From assembly GCA_943350445.1 (NCBI GenBank), contig CALRAE010000007.1:1-43449 (forward strand): a DNA stretch of 43,449 bases. Reading direction: 5' to 3'. The notes beneath the pieces were generated by a model, which made no database searches, was not told where the DNA came from, and was given only the letters and a program-made list of their open reading frames with translations. Below are positions 1-7,831 of this stretch, in pieces. The first letter of the stretch is position 1; every line of letters begins with the position of its first letter. Made by a program: the position numbers and the translations under genes. This DNA comes from Candidatus Nomurabacteria bacterium. Lineage in GTDB: Bacteria; Patescibacteriota; Minisyncoccia; Phycocordibacterales; UBA9973.

Positions 1-81
1 GAACATTTTTTCTTTTTGGGGTTGCCGAGTGAAGCGAGGCAGTGGCGGAACGATACGAGCGTACGATTTAGTTTCAAGTCA

Positions 82-100
82 CCACGCGCTCCGCGCGTGG
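82..100. other. Short GC-rich hairpin near window start
   Basis: An 8-bp perfect stem (82-89 with 93-100) and a 3-nt loop are visible. The first 110 bases are GC-richer than what follows and show no convincing reading frame; they may be the tail of an upstream unit cut by the window edge. There is no T-run after the stem, so a rho-independent terminator is not supported. Confidence 0.4.
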
Positions 101-113
101 CACATTACCGATT

Positions 114-141
114 TTGGAAATAGGTTCGAGCTTGGTACAAT
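114..141 (+). promoter_or_regulatory. Candidate promoter for the small membrane protein
   Basis: TTGGAA at 114-119, a 16-nt spacer and TACAAT at 136-141 lie 47 nt before the ATG at 189. The match to a sigma-70 promoter is moderate. Confidence 0.4.
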
Positions 142-188
142 AAACACACAGTTTTGATTTTTTTATCTATTTTTGCTAGTATTTACCC

Positions 189-446
189 ATGTCACCAGAA
201 GAGAGAGAACTTTTAAATAAGAGTGTGGCTCTTGCGGAAGACAATAATAAAATATTGCATTCGATGAAGCGCTCTATGCGCTACGCGAGTATTATCAGGG
301 CTATATACTGGATATTTATAATAGGTTCTGCTGTGGGCGCTTATTACTTTATACAGCCATATGTAGATCAAATAATGAGTATATATGGAGGAGCTAAAAG
401 TGATTTAAATAGTGTGGGCGAAATGCTTAAAAATTTTAAGAAATAA
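189..446 (+). CDS. Small single-helix membrane protein
   Basis: This 85-residue protein has a polar, helical N-terminus (about 1-33), one hydrophobic segment of about 20 residues rich in Ile, Trp, Phe and Tyr (about 37-57), and a short polar C-terminal tail. I see no catalytic motif and do not recognise a named family. Small one-helix proteins of this kind are common in Parcubacteria genomes, but that gives no function. The ATG follows a T-rich stretch without a Shine-Dalgarno sequence. A candidate promoter lies upstream, and the stop is followed directly by a tRNA-like fragment and a GC-rich hairpin. The call as a real gene rests on the clean membrane-protein profile and the isolated position. 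The function is unknown. Confidence 0.65.
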   Translation: MSPEERELLNKSVALAEDNNKILHSMKRSMRYASIIRAIYWIFIIGSAVGAYYFIQPYVDQIMSIYGGAKSDLNSVGEMLKNFKK

Positions 447-447
447 T

Positions 448-487
448 GCCGAGGTAACTCAACTTGCCCCGCCTGAACTAGGCGGGG
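448..487 (+). other. tRNA-like 5' fragment followed by GC-rich hairpin
   Basis: Bases 448-461 match the first 14 bases of the tRNA-Phe gene downstream (GCCGAGGTAACTCA against GCCGAGGTAGCTCA). They are followed by a perfect 7-bp stem (467-473 with 481-487) closing a 7-nt loop, the dimensions of an anticodon arm. No matching acceptor 3' strand was found, so this is not an intact tRNA. It may be a decayed tRNA copy, or a terminator-like hairpin that resembles one by chance. Confidence 0.4.
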
Positions 488-534
488 GGAAGTAGAGTGT
501 TTTCTCTGAAAGTATGTGTTAGATTGTAATATAT

Positions 535-607
535 GCCGAGGTAGCTCAGTTGGTAGAGCGCTCCCCTGAAGAGGGATAGGTCACCAGTTCAATTCTGGTC
601 CTCGGCA
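535..607 (+). tRNA. tRNA-Phe (anticodon GAA)
   Basis: A full cloverleaf can be drawn. The acceptor is GCCGAGG/CCTCGGC, the D arm is GCTC/GAGC, and the anticodon loop CTGAAGA reads GAA. The T arm is ACCAG/CTGGT with loop TTCAATT, and the discriminator is A. CCA is not encoded. The first anticodon-stem pair (27-43) is a C-T mismatch. A strong hairpin terminator follows 16 nt downstream. Confidence 0.95.
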
Positions 608-662
608 CAAAGCACTTACATCAAAAAGAGCACACTGCTGTGCTCTTTTTCTGTGCTTTGTG
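606..662. terminator. Nested bidirectional terminator after tRNA-Phe
   Basis: The inner perfect 12-bp stem (623-634 with 639-650) has A5 at its left foot and T5 at its right foot, so it can stop transcription from either side. A further 10-bp stem (606-615 with 653-662) encloses it and starts at the last acceptor base of the tRNA. It separates tRNA-Phe from the convergent Hsp20 operon. Confidence 0.85.
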
Positions 663-766
663 CAGACGGAAGTATGTTTTTCTAGCAAGAAAAACAACTG
701 AGTCCGGGGCTGGAAAATTCGTTTTTGACAAAAAGCGCATTATTGTGGCTCACCCTAAATAGTCTT

Positions 767-1246
767 TTAGATTGATCTCACTCTCACATTATTTTTCTTT
801 TCTTTATCCACTTTTCTGATTTTTATGGTTAGAAGTCCGTGCTTTTCGGTTGCTTCAACTTCTTCTGGTTCTACTTCAGCTGGTAGTGATAGTGTGCGGG
901 AGAATTTGCCCCAATAGAGTTCTTTTGTGAAATAGTTACCTTCATCTATGTTGCGATGTTCTTCACGCTTGCCAACTATCGTGATGATATCACGAGCGAT
1001 AGATAGTTCTAGATCTTCTGGTTTAACGCCAGCTACAAAAGTCTGTACCACGATATCCGTCGGAGTTTGGTAGACATCTACCGCTAACTCTGCTTCTTCA
1101 TTCTCTTCTTCGATCCAGTTGTTGTCTTGTTTCTTGTCTTTAGACCCTCTAGTTGTACCTACTGCGACTCTTCTAGGTTCTTCGCGTTCTTCTTCCATAC
1201 TTACACTTCCTGTTAACGTCTCCCAAAAACTTCTTTTTTTATCCAT
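767..1246 (-). CDS. Small heat-shock protein, Hsp20/IbpA family
   Basis: The protein has 159 residues. The N-terminal third (1-50) is polar and highly charged. An alpha-crystallin domain follows (about 52-150). It is recognisable from AVDVYQTPTDIVVQTFVAGV, PEDLELSI, the basic GKREEH segment, FSRTLSLPAEV and the closing GLLTIKI, which is the family's G-x-L signature. The family are ATP-independent holdases that bind unfolding proteins in the cytoplasm. The length is typical. The classical C-terminal I-x-I peptide is not obvious; the chain ends in VRVRSI, which may serve the same role. It is the last gene of a minus-strand run after valS and the PrsW-like gene, with a 50-nt gap holding only a small GC hairpin. 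No Shine-Dalgarno sequence precedes the ATG. Confidence 0.93.
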   Translation of the reverse strand: MDKKRSFWETLTGSVSMEEEREEPRRVAVGTTRGSKDKKQDNNWIEEENEEAELAVDVYQTPTDIVVQTFVAGVKPEDLELSIARDIITIVGKREEHRNIDEGNYFTKELYWGKFSRTLSLPAEVEPEEVEATEKHGLLTIKIRKVDKEKKNNVRVRSI

Positions 1247-1296
1247 ATAATTTTATTTTCCGCCTGGGGCGGGACAGCCTAAGGCTGATATTAATT

Positions 1297-2013
1297 TTAA
1301 TTCATTCTTCTTACTTTTTCAAAAAGTAGCATTAAGATAATGCTGACGACCCATAAGAAACCAAACACCTTCAATATTTCCAAGAAATAATTCGCATCAG
1401 TTGCTTTGACTCTTATTATAAAAAAATTAAAAACACTATGCAAGGCGATAGCCGACAAAAGACCAATCAAAAGATATAATTTCCTTCTGAATCCACTAAT
1501 ATGGAAAGAAATACCTAGTGCAATACCCATCATACCGCTTGCTACGGCGTGCAAGAGGGTAGCTCCTAGAAATCTAAATTGCCCAGTGAGTAAACTGAAT
1601 GTATCTTGTCCTAACTCTATTGGTTTCATTAAAAATAGGGCATTTTCTAGGGCAGCGAAGCCAAGCGCGGCAGTGACAAGATAGATCGGCCAATCTATCG
1701 GTTCATCTATATAAGCTGTTTTGTAAAGGATGACCAGGACTGCTAAGTATTTTATTATTTCTTCTGCGCTCGCAAACAAGACTAATTGAAGATCAGCTCC
1801 AGTTATATTTGCCTGTATAAATCTTTGGATGGGTATAACACAAGCGACAGAAATCATGCCCATTATAAATACGAGGGTCAAGATTGTTTTTGGTTCAGAT
1901 TTATTTTCTTCTTCTCTAACCCAAAACCACAACCACAAAAGAGCGGGGATCATGCCTCCTAAGAATGCTATGAATATGATTCTCGGGTCATTTATCATTT
2001 GGCTATTTTTCAA
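1297..2013 (-). CDS. PrsW-like intramembrane metalloprotease (CPBP/PrsW clan)
   Basis: This 238-residue polytopic protein has about seven hydrophobic segments. The PrsW motif set is present in order: EEIIK (residues 84-88), a GFAALEN segment (about 118-124), LLHAVASG (about 153-160) and ALHSVFNF (about 189-196). In the family the two Glu of the first motif and the later His residues are taken to form the membrane-embedded active site. PrsW in Bacillus cleaves an anti-sigma factor; the substrate here cannot be inferred. The start overlaps the 3' end of valS by 11 nt, so the two are almost certainly translationally coupled. All catalytic motifs are present, so there is no sign of decay. Confidence 0.85.
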   Translation of the reverse strand: MKNSQMINDPRIIFIAFLGGMIPALLWLWFWVREEENKSEPKTILTLVFIMGMISVACVIPIQRFIQANITGADLQLVLFASAEEIIKYLAVLVILYKTAYIDEPIDWPIYLVTAALGFAALENALFLMKPIELGQDTFSLLTGQFRFLGATLLHAVASGMMGIALGISFHISGFRRKLYLLIGLLSAIALHSVFNFFIIRVKATDANYFLEILKVFGFLWVVSIILMLLFEKVRRMN

Positions 2014-4147
2014 CCATCAATAATTTTTTATTATCTTTGGGTAACATCGACCAAATTTCTTCAGTTACGAATGGCATAAAAGGATGTAGAGCTCTTAAAA
2101 GAATATTTAGATGTCTATGTATAAGCGTTTGCGCCGAGAGAGCGTTTTTATTTTCTAGAATTTTCTTCTTTGAACGTTCAATGATAATATCTGCAAAAGT
2201 GTGCCAGAAATAGTGGTAAAGTTTTTCCGAGACTATGGAAAATCTGTATTCACTCATTTCTTTTGCTATCTCTTGTATTAAAGTATTTAATTCTTCTTCA
2301 GATTTTCTATCTTCTTCATCATATTCAGCCACATTTAAAACACTGAAGTCCTTTATGTTTTCGAGCACAAACCTGGCAACGTTCCATATTTTATTGGTGA
2401 ATTTTCCATAACCACGAATATCATTCTCGTTTAGTTTCAAGTCATTTCCTGGGGTATTGCCGATGACCATAGCCATGCGTAAGGCATCATTGCCATATTT
2501 AGCGATGATATCGAGTGGATCGATCGCTTTCTCGCCGAGGGACTTAGACATCTTTTTACCATCAACAGTGCGGACCATTCCATGCAGGTATACATTTTTA
2601 AATGGCACCTCACCAACTAAGTATTGTGACATCAGGATCATGCGAGCAATCCAGAAGAAAAGAATGTCGTGACCCGTCTCTAGCACAGAAGTCGGGTGGT
2701 AGGTTTCTAAGTCTTTTGTTTTATTTGGCCAGCCGAGAGTGGATAGGGTCCATAATCCTGAAGAGAACCATGTGTCGAGAGTGTCTTCGTCTTGAATCCA
2801 ACCTTCGCCTTTTGGTGCTTCAATATCACAATGAATTTCTGCACCTTTATACCATACAGGAATTCTATGACCATACCAAATCTGCCTAGATATACACCAG
2901 TCGCGCAGATTTTCGATCCAGTTGAAATAAACCTTTGCAAAATGATTTGGAATAATTTTTATCTTACCTTCTCGCACCGGTTCGAGCATGAGTTCCTTGA
3001 GGGACTTATTGTTACGAGAAGTAATTTTTTTGTTTACATCTACGAACCACTGTAGTTTAGGGAGTGGTTCGATAATTCCACTCGTTCGCTCTGCGGTCGG
3101 GATGTTTTGCATTATTTCTTCTTCTTTTTCTAGAAGTTTTTCTAATTTAAGCCATTCCACTATTACTTCTCTCGCCTCAACTGTCTTCTTTCCCAACAAA
3201 TTCTCTCCACCAACCATCATCTTTGCGTATTCATTGATGACTTGAACAAGGGGTAAATTGTGTCTTTGTGCTATTTCCCAGTCTATTTGGCTGTGCGCTG
3301 GTGTTACACCCAAGGCTCCAGTACCGAAATCTTTCTCTACGGCTTCGTCGGCAATTATTTTGATATGGATAGGTACTCCACAAAATACTTCGTTATATTC
3401 TTTGCCTATGTATTTTTGATATCTATCATCTTTTGGATGAACTGCCACAGCCACGTCTCCAATCTTTGTTTCTGGTCTTGTGGTTGATATTGAAATAGGG
3501 AAGTTGGGTCCATATTTAAAAGTATAGAGTTTAGCTTTTCTTTCTTCAACGACTGTCTCATCATCTGAAATAACAGTCTGTCCTTTTGGGTCCCAGTTTA
3601 CGATTCTGTGTCCGCGGTAGATGAGACCGTCATCATACATTTTCTTGAAAGCAGTCTTTACAGCGAGATTGCGATCTTCGTCCAGTGTGAATGCTTCACG
3701 AGACCAGTCGAGTGAAGCCCCCATTTTTTTACACTGATTTACAATTGTATCGTGCGAATTTTTTGCAAATTCATTAACTCGCTTTAGGAATTCCTCACGT
3801 CCAAGATCATTTTTTCGGACCCCTTCTTTCTCTAGGAGTTTTTCTACCTTGGATTGTGTGGCTATGGCTGCATGGTCGGTGCCTGGGAGCCAAAGGGTCT
3901 TTTTCCCTTGCATTCGGGCATGACGGATCATAATGTCTTGTATCACGAGCATTAGTGCGTGACCAGTGTGAAGATTGCCTGTGACGTTTGGCGGAGGAAG
4001 AACGATCGAGAAATGTTCAGCATCAGCTTTGGTCACCCCTTTTTCTATACAAACATCCGGATTAAAAAAACCACTATCTTCCCATAGCTTGTAGATCCTC
4101 TCTTCTGTTTCTTTCGGGTTGTAAGGTTTTAGAAGCTTATCGTTCAT
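2003..4147 (-). CDS. valS: Valyl-tRNA synthetase, short form
   Basis: This 714-residue class I synthetase charges tRNA-Val. Visible landmarks are the PPPNVTGNLHTGHAL signature with the HIGH-type motif (about residues 51-65), GTDHAAIATQ, a CP1 editing domain with STTRPET (about 220), and KKMSKSLG (about 545). The anticodon-binding helical domain closes with HPFMPFVTEEIWSML. Bacterial ValRS is usually near 880-950 residues and ends in a coiled-coil arm. Here the chain stops about ten residues after the anticodon domain, so that arm is absent, as in other reduced genomes. It sits 18 nt downstream of tsaD, overlaps the PrsW-like gene, and shares strand and probably transcript with the tRNA-Val gene at 5871-5942. 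Confidence 0.95.
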   Translation of the reverse strand: MNDKLLKPYNPKETEERIYKLWEDSGFFNPDVCIEKGVTKADAEHFSIVLPPPNVTGNLHTGHALMLVIQDIMIRHARMQGKKTLWLPGTDHAAIATQSKVEKLLEKEGVRKNDLGREEFLKRVNEFAKNSHDTIVNQCKKMGASLDWSREAFTLDEDRNLAVKTAFKKMYDDGLIYRGHRIVNWDPKGQTVISDDETVVEERKAKLYTFKYGPNFPISISTTRPETKIGDVAVAVHPKDDRYQKYIGKEYNEVFCGVPIHIKIIADEAVEKDFGTGALGVTPAHSQIDWEIAQRHNLPLVQVINEYAKMMVGGENLLGKKTVEAREVIVEWLKLEKLLEKEEEIMQNIPTAERTSGIIEPLPKLQWFVDVNKKITSRNNKSLKELMLEPVREGKIKIIPNHFAKVYFNWIENLRDWCISRQIWYGHRIPVWYKGAEIHCDIEAPKGEGWIQDEDTLDTWFSSGLWTLSTLGWPNKTKDLETYHPTSVLETGHDILFFWIARMILMSQYLVGEVPFKNVYLHGMVRTVDGKKMSKSLGEKAIDPLDIIAKYGNDALRMAMVIGNTPGNDLKLNENDIRGYGKFTNKIWNVARFVLENIKDFSVLNVAEYDEEDRKSEEELNTLIQEIAKEMSEYRFSIVSEKLYHYFWHTFADIIIERSKKKILENKNALSAQTLIHRHLNILLRALHPFMPFVTEEIWSMLPKDNKKLLMVEK

Positions 4148-4165
4148 AAGCTGAATAATATCATA

Positions 4166-5251
4166 TTAGAGCCTTAGATTACCAGTTGCTTTTATGCTAG
4201 CCGGTTTAGGTACTTTCTTTTTATTTTTTATATAATTTAGATATCCAGCTATGCCTATCATGAGTGAATTGTCTCCTGAGAGCTCTTGAGTAGGGAAGAG
4301 AAGCTTTATTTTATTTCCTGTGACCTTCTTCATCTCATTTCTTAAATGTTTATTAGCAGCGACTCCGCCAGCCACGATGAGGGTTTTGACCCCATATTTC
4401 TCCACAGCTTTTTTGGTTTTACGTACGAGGCACTCGATGGCTGCATTTTCGAATTCCAGCGCGATTGCACTTTTTGTTTTGTCATCCAGTTTTCCGTCTG
4501 GTGCAATTTTCTTAATTAAATATAGAACTGCTGTTTTTAATCCAGAAAAAGAAAAATTAAAGTCTTTGGTGTGGAGCATGGGGCGGGGGAGCGAAAAAGA
4601 AAAACCAATCTTTTCTGATTCTTTGAAATGTTTCCTTTCTATTTCTGCCATTTTTGAAATCTGTGGACCACCAGGATAGGGGAGGTCGAGCATGCGAGCC
4701 ACTTTATCAAAAGCTTCACCGACTGCGTCATCTAAGGTCTCACCAACGATTTCATAATCCATCCATTTTTTGGTTAGGACTAGTTGAGTGTGTCCACCAG
4801 AAACCAAAAGAGATAACATCGGAGCTTTTATTTTTGGAATTATAAATTTCCCTTTATGTTTTCCAAAAACTGAAAATATGTGCCCCTCCATATGATTCGT
4901 TGGTATGACTGGCACACCCCATTTTTTTGATAATTCTTTGGTAAAAATAATACCTTCCCAGAGGCACATTTCGAGCCCTGGACCATAAGTCACAGCGATG
5001 GCATCTACTGGCTTCTTTTTTCTATCCAACTTTGCCTGTTTAAGGCTTGCTTCAAGCAAGATGGGCAGATTCTTTGTGTGTTCTTTCTTGGCGAGAACTG
5101 GATAAACTCCTCCGTAGGGGATATGGATATTTATTTGCGAGTTGGAATTATTAGCTAAAACCTTGAAAGAAGCATTTGTGGTGCCTCCTTTTACCTCAAA
5201 AATACTTATGGCTGTGTCATCACAAGATGTTTCAATGTTTAAGATTTTCAT
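4166..5251 (-). CDS. tsaD: tRNA threonylcarbamoyladenosine transferase TsaD
   Basis: The 361-residue protein transfers the threonylcarbamoyl group from TC-AMP to A37 of ANN-decoding tRNAs, working with TsaB and TsaE. The ASKHA-fold landmarks are ILNIETSCDDTA at the N-terminus, NHMEGHIFSVF (the two metal-binding His), LLVSGGHTQLVL, the VGEAFDKVARML segment, PYPGGP, and the C-terminal LIVAGGVAANKHLR and SGDNSLMIGIAG. The length is slightly above the usual 335-345, mainly because of Lys-rich inserts near 125-140. It starts 6 nt after the JAMM-like gene ends and lies 18 nt before valS, so it is inside an operon. No Shine-Dalgarno sequence is visible. Confidence 0.96.
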   Translation of the reverse strand: MKILNIETSCDDTAISIFEVKGGTTNASFKVLANNSNSQINIHIPYGGVYPVLAKKEHTKNLPILLEASLKQAKLDRKKKPVDAIAVTYGPGLEMCLWEGIIFTKELSKKWGVPVIPTNHMEGHIFSVFGKHKGKFIIPKIKAPMLSLLVSGGHTQLVLTKKWMDYEIVGETLDDAVGEAFDKVARMLDLPYPGGPQISKMAEIERKHFKESEKIGFSFSLPRPMLHTKDFNFSFSGLKTAVLYLIKKIAPDGKLDDKTKSAIALEFENAAIECLVRKTKKAVEKYGVKTLIVAGGVAANKHLRNEMKKVTGNKIKLLFPTQELSGDNSLMIGIAGYLNYIKNKKKVPKPASIKATGNLRL

Positions 5252-5257
5252 AATTTA

Positions 5258-5869
5258 CTAATTAAGAGATCTTACTTCATAACGACCATCTTTTTTAATA
5301 AGACGGTAAAAAGCGTATTCTGTTTGACCATTTTCTCCTCGTCCAGCAATTCCAAAAATAAAAGGCTCATCAGGTTTAAGAACATTTCTTTCGTAATGAT
5401 CACTAATACTTCCCACATCTCCGTCTGACGGATCACATGGGTGTTGATTTTGACTTAATTTATTAGGTATAATTGGATGAGTATGAATTTCTCCAATAAG
5501 ATCGTATTGTTTAAATTCCGGATTTTCTCCTTGAATTTTGGTAACAAGTTTTTGTAGTGCAGGAATATCGATGCTGTGGATTTCATTAGTTCCTTCTGTA
5601 TAGTATTGCGGTTCATTTTTTTTTAATTCAAGAATTCCGTTAATAACAATTTTTACAGCTTTAGGCCTATATTGTATAATTTTTCCAAGTAAAACTCGAT
5701 ACTTTTCACGTTTTGTTTCTAAATCACTGTCGGTTACTTCTGGTAGGTATTTAACAGCAGTTTTATCTATTTTAAAAGAAACGACAACTTTTTCATCCAA
5801 AAAATTTATTTTTGTTCCCTGTTCATTAATTTCTTTTTTCCTTATTGAATCATCAGGTATAAATTTCAT
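5258..5869 (-). CDS. Putative JAMM/MPN-fold (JAB-like) metalloprotein
   Basis: This 203-residue protein has a polar N-terminal region (1-90) of mixed strand and helix and a C-terminal domain with a JAMM-like metal site. That site is GEIHTHP followed after about 16 residues by PSDGD, matching the E...H-x-H...S-x-x-D pattern of JAB1/MPN metallopeptidases. In that family the two His and the Asp bind zinc; members remove ubiquitin-like tags or process sulfur carriers. No ubiquitin-like partner gene is seen nearby, so the substrate is unknown. The start codon lies one base after the tRNA-Val gene, leaving no room for a leader if the tRNA is excised. Some phage-tail and toxin-associated JAB proteins look similar, so the exact subfamily is open. 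Confidence 0.6.
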   Translation of the reverse strand: MKFIPDDSIRKKEINEQGTKINFLDEKVVVSFKIDKTAVKYLPEVTDSDLETKREKYRVLLGKIIQYRPKAVKIVINGILELKKNEPQYYTEGTNEIHSIDIPALQKLVTKIQGENPEFKQYDLIGEIHTHPIIPNKLSQNQHPCDPSDGDVGSISDHYERNVLKPDEPFIFGIAGRGENGQTEYAFYRLIKKDGRYEVRSLN

Positions 5870-5870
5870 G

Positions 5871-5942
5871 TGCGCGGTGAGGGGATTGAACCCCCGGCCT
5901 ACTTTACGTCAAAAAGTCGCTCTACCACTGAGCTAACCGCGC
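5871..5942 (-). tRNA. tRNA-Val (anticodon GAC)
   Basis: Read on the minus strand, the acceptor GCGCGGT/ACCGCGC, D arm GCTC/GAGC, anticodon stem ACTTT/AAAGT with loop TTGACGT (anticodon GAC), T loop TTCAATC and discriminator A all fit. CCA is not encoded. A promoter ends a few bases upstream, and the next gene on the strand begins one base after the discriminator. The valS gene lies downstream in the same direction. Confidence 0.95.
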
Positions 5943-5950
5943 GTAGCTCA

Positions 5951-5978
5951 TTTATAGCATTTTATAATAATATTTCAA
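5951..5978 (-). promoter_or_regulatory. Promoter for tRNA-Val and the downstream operon
   Basis: On the minus strand, TTGAAA (5978-5973), a 16-nt spacer and TATAAA (5956-5951) place the expected start near 5944, one or two bases before the mature tRNA 5' end. It faces away from the promoter of the plus-strand PaaX-like gene. Confidence 0.6.
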
Positions 5979-5983
5979 ATATT

Positions 5984-6025
5984 TACTATAAACTCTGCTA
6001 TCGCCCAATTTATAGTATATATGAT
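5984..6025 (+). promoter_or_regulatory. Inverted repeat and -10 box before the PaaX/Cas2-like gene
   Basis: TACTATAAA (5984-5992) and TTTATAGTA (6009-6017) form a perfect 9-bp inverted repeat with a 16-nt gap. It sits just before TATGAT (6020-6025), a good -10 box 11 nt from the ATG at 6037. The geometry suits an operator for a dimeric winged-helix regulator, possibly the product of the gene itself. Confidence 0.5.
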
Positions 6026-6036
6026 ATACTTTCTTT

Positions 6037-6522
6037 ATGAATCTTGTTTATGAAATTTTAAAAGAATTAAACAGTCAGTCTTTTAAATATAAAGGAATCT
6101 GTGTAAATATTTTTGGTATCCCGAAATTTAAAAAATATTCACAAAATTCTTTAAGTGGCACTATGTCTCGTCTTCATAAAGATGGTTTTATTCAAAAGAG
6201 TGATGAAGAATTAATATTAACACTCAAAGGTCAAAAATATATAAAAAAGAAAATGGATTCCTTGAGACAATTTTATTATAACTTTGATAAAGATGCACAA
6301 AAAAATCTGATAGTGATGTTTGATATTCCTGAGACTAAAAAAGCTGAAAGGGAATGGCTTCGTCGGCATTTAAAAAAGTTTAATTATTCTATGATTCAAA
6401 AAAGTGTCTGGGTTGGTCCGTCGCCACTTCCCAAAGAATTTCTTGATTATGTAGAATTGATAAAAATCAAAGATGGTTTAAAAACTTTCAAATTAGCGAA
6501 AGGGTATGATTTTAAAAAGTAA
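6037..6522 (+). CDS. PaaX-like protein: winged helix plus Cas2-type ferredoxin fold
   Basis: The protein has 161 residues. The N-terminal part (about 1-75) reads as a winged helix, with a recognition-helix-like SLSGTMSRLHKDGFIQ and a wing ending in LTLKGQKYI. The C-terminal part (about 88-161) has the compact Cas2/PaaX C-domain look: LIVMFDIPETKKAEREWLRR, then a basic helix, SVWVGPSPLP and a final strand pair. Known PaaX proteins are repressors; in CPR genomes such orphan proteins are often labelled Cas2. No Cas1 and no repeat-spacer array occurs in the window, so a role in CRISPR adaptation is not supported. The ATG has no Shine-Dalgarno sequence and lies 11 nt after a -10 box. An inverted repeat upstream suggests self-regulation. 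Confidence 0.7.
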   Translation: MNLVYEILKELNSQSFKYKGICVNIFGIPKFKKYSQNSLSGTMSRLHKDGFIQKSDEELILTLKGQKYIKKKMDSLRQFYYNFDKDAQKNLIVMFDIPETKKAEREWLRRHLKKFNYSMIQKSVWVGPSPLPKEFLDYVELIKIKDGLKTFKLAKGYDFKK

Positions 6523-6589
6523 CTTACAAAAATTTACTACATTTTTTGTGATCGCATAATGTAAAGTATTTATTGTATTTAATTTCTGT

Positions 6590-7822
6590 CTATATAAGTT
6601 TCTCTTCAATTCTTTCAAGTGCTAAAATAAAAGCACCCATACGTAAAGAAGTATTTAATTCTTTTGATTTCTCTAGAGTCTTTTTTGAAGCTTCCTCCAT
6701 TGTTTTCTTTAATTTACTCAAAACTTCTTTTTCTGCCCAATGTGCATTGTTTAAGTTTTGCTGCCATTCGAAATAAGATACAGTTACACCACCTGAATTT
6801 GCTAAAATGTCCGGTATTACTGGAATTGATTTTTTGAATAATATGTCATCAGCTTCTGGAGTAATTGGTCCATTGGCAAGCTCTAAAATCACTTTGGCTT
6901 TTATTCCATCAGCGTTTTGATCGGTAATAACATTTTCAAAGGCAGCTGGTATTAGAAGATCACAGGGGAGCCTCAGTAATTCTTCATTTGTAATATTTCT
7001 AGCTCCGACAAAATATCTTAGGCTGCCTGTTTTTTTCTTGTGAGCTTCTACTTCCTTTAGATCTAATCCATCTTCTTTTAATATTGCAACATGTGAATCA
7101 GAAACAGCTATCACTATATGTCCATTTTCAGAAAAAATACGCGCTGCATTACTACCCACGTTACCGAAACCCTGGATTACCACTTTACATTTTTGCGGAA
7201 GTCCGACTTCCGCACGTAGTGTTTCAAAAACATAAAATCCACCCAAGCCTGTAGCCTGTGTTCGCCCCTCCGAGCCACCCACGCCCACGGGTTTACCAGT
7301 AAACGTCGCATTTGTCTCGCTAGTATTTTTATTTGCAGTTATTTTTGCAAACTCATCTACCATCCAAGCCATTATTTCCCCATTTGTATTTACATCTGGC
7401 GCAGGGACATCTTTATAGGGACCCAGAATATCTGAAAGACCTCGTACCCAGCCACGAGAAAGTCTTTCTAGTTCTCCTTTTGATAAATCTTTCGGCTCGA
7501 CGGTTATCCCACCTTTGCCTCCACCCATCGGGATGTCCACTACTGCACATTTGAGAGTCATCCAAAAGGCGAGGGCTTTCACCTCGTTTATTTCAGTATT
7601 TGGGTGGTATCTAATGCCACCCTTGTATGGGCCTAGAACATTATTGTATTCAACTCTATATCCCTCAAATGTTTTCTTAGAACCATCGTCCATCTTTATT
7701 GGAATGGAAATTCTGATATCATGGTTTGGTTTTTTTAAGCTATTTATAAATTCGCTCTCAAAATTTCTTATTTTAGTAGCCTTTTCTAGTTGAACCATTG
7801 CATTTTCAAAAGGATTTTTCAT
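6590..7822 (-). CDS. gdhA: Glutamate dehydrogenase (Glu/Leu/Phe/Val dehydrogenase family)
   Basis: The 410-residue enzyme interconverts glutamate with 2-oxoglutarate and ammonia using NAD(P). The N-terminal dimerisation/substrate domain carries PYKGGIRYHP (about 65-74), K91 and PMGGGKGG (about 99-105) with the conserved lysines, then DVPAPDVNTNGEIMAWM. The Rossmann domain begins near 205 with KVVIQGFGNVGSNAA. ELANGPITPEAD and the SGGVTVSYFEWQQN segment near 350-363 are typical of hexameric GDH. The length matches the small hexameric class (about 410-420). It starts 9 nt after the nucleotidyltransferase stop and is probably cotranscribed with it. No Shine-Dalgarno sequence precedes the ATG. 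Coenzyme preference cannot be fixed from sequence alone. Confidence 0.95.
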   Translation of the reverse strand: MKNPFENAMVQLEKATKIRNFESEFINSLKKPNHDIRISIPIKMDDGSKKTFEGYRVEYNNVLGPYKGGIRYHPNTEINEVKALAFWMTLKCAVVDIPMGGGKGGITVEPKDLSKGELERLSRGWVRGLSDILGPYKDVPAPDVNTNGEIMAWMVDEFAKITANKNTSETNATFTGKPVGVGGSEGRTQATGLGGFYVFETLRAEVGLPQKCKVVIQGFGNVGSNAARIFSENGHIVIAVSDSHVAILKEDGLDLKEVEAHKKKTGSLRYFVGARNITNEELLRLPCDLLIPAAFENVITDQNADGIKAKVILELANGPITPEADDILFKKSIPVIPDILANSGGVTVSYFEWQQNLNNAHWAEKEVLSKLKKTMEEASKKTLEKSKELNTSLRMGAFILALERIEEKLI

Positions 7823-7831
7823 TTGATTTTA

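Noticed and set aside
2457-3487. Plus-strand frames inside valS
   Set aside because: They lie opposite a fully conserved synthetase and show no family motif.
6037-6522. CRISPR adaptation gene cas2
   Set aside because: No cas1, other cas genes or repeat-spacer array occur anywhere in the window, and the winged-helix fusion fits a PaaX-type regulator better.
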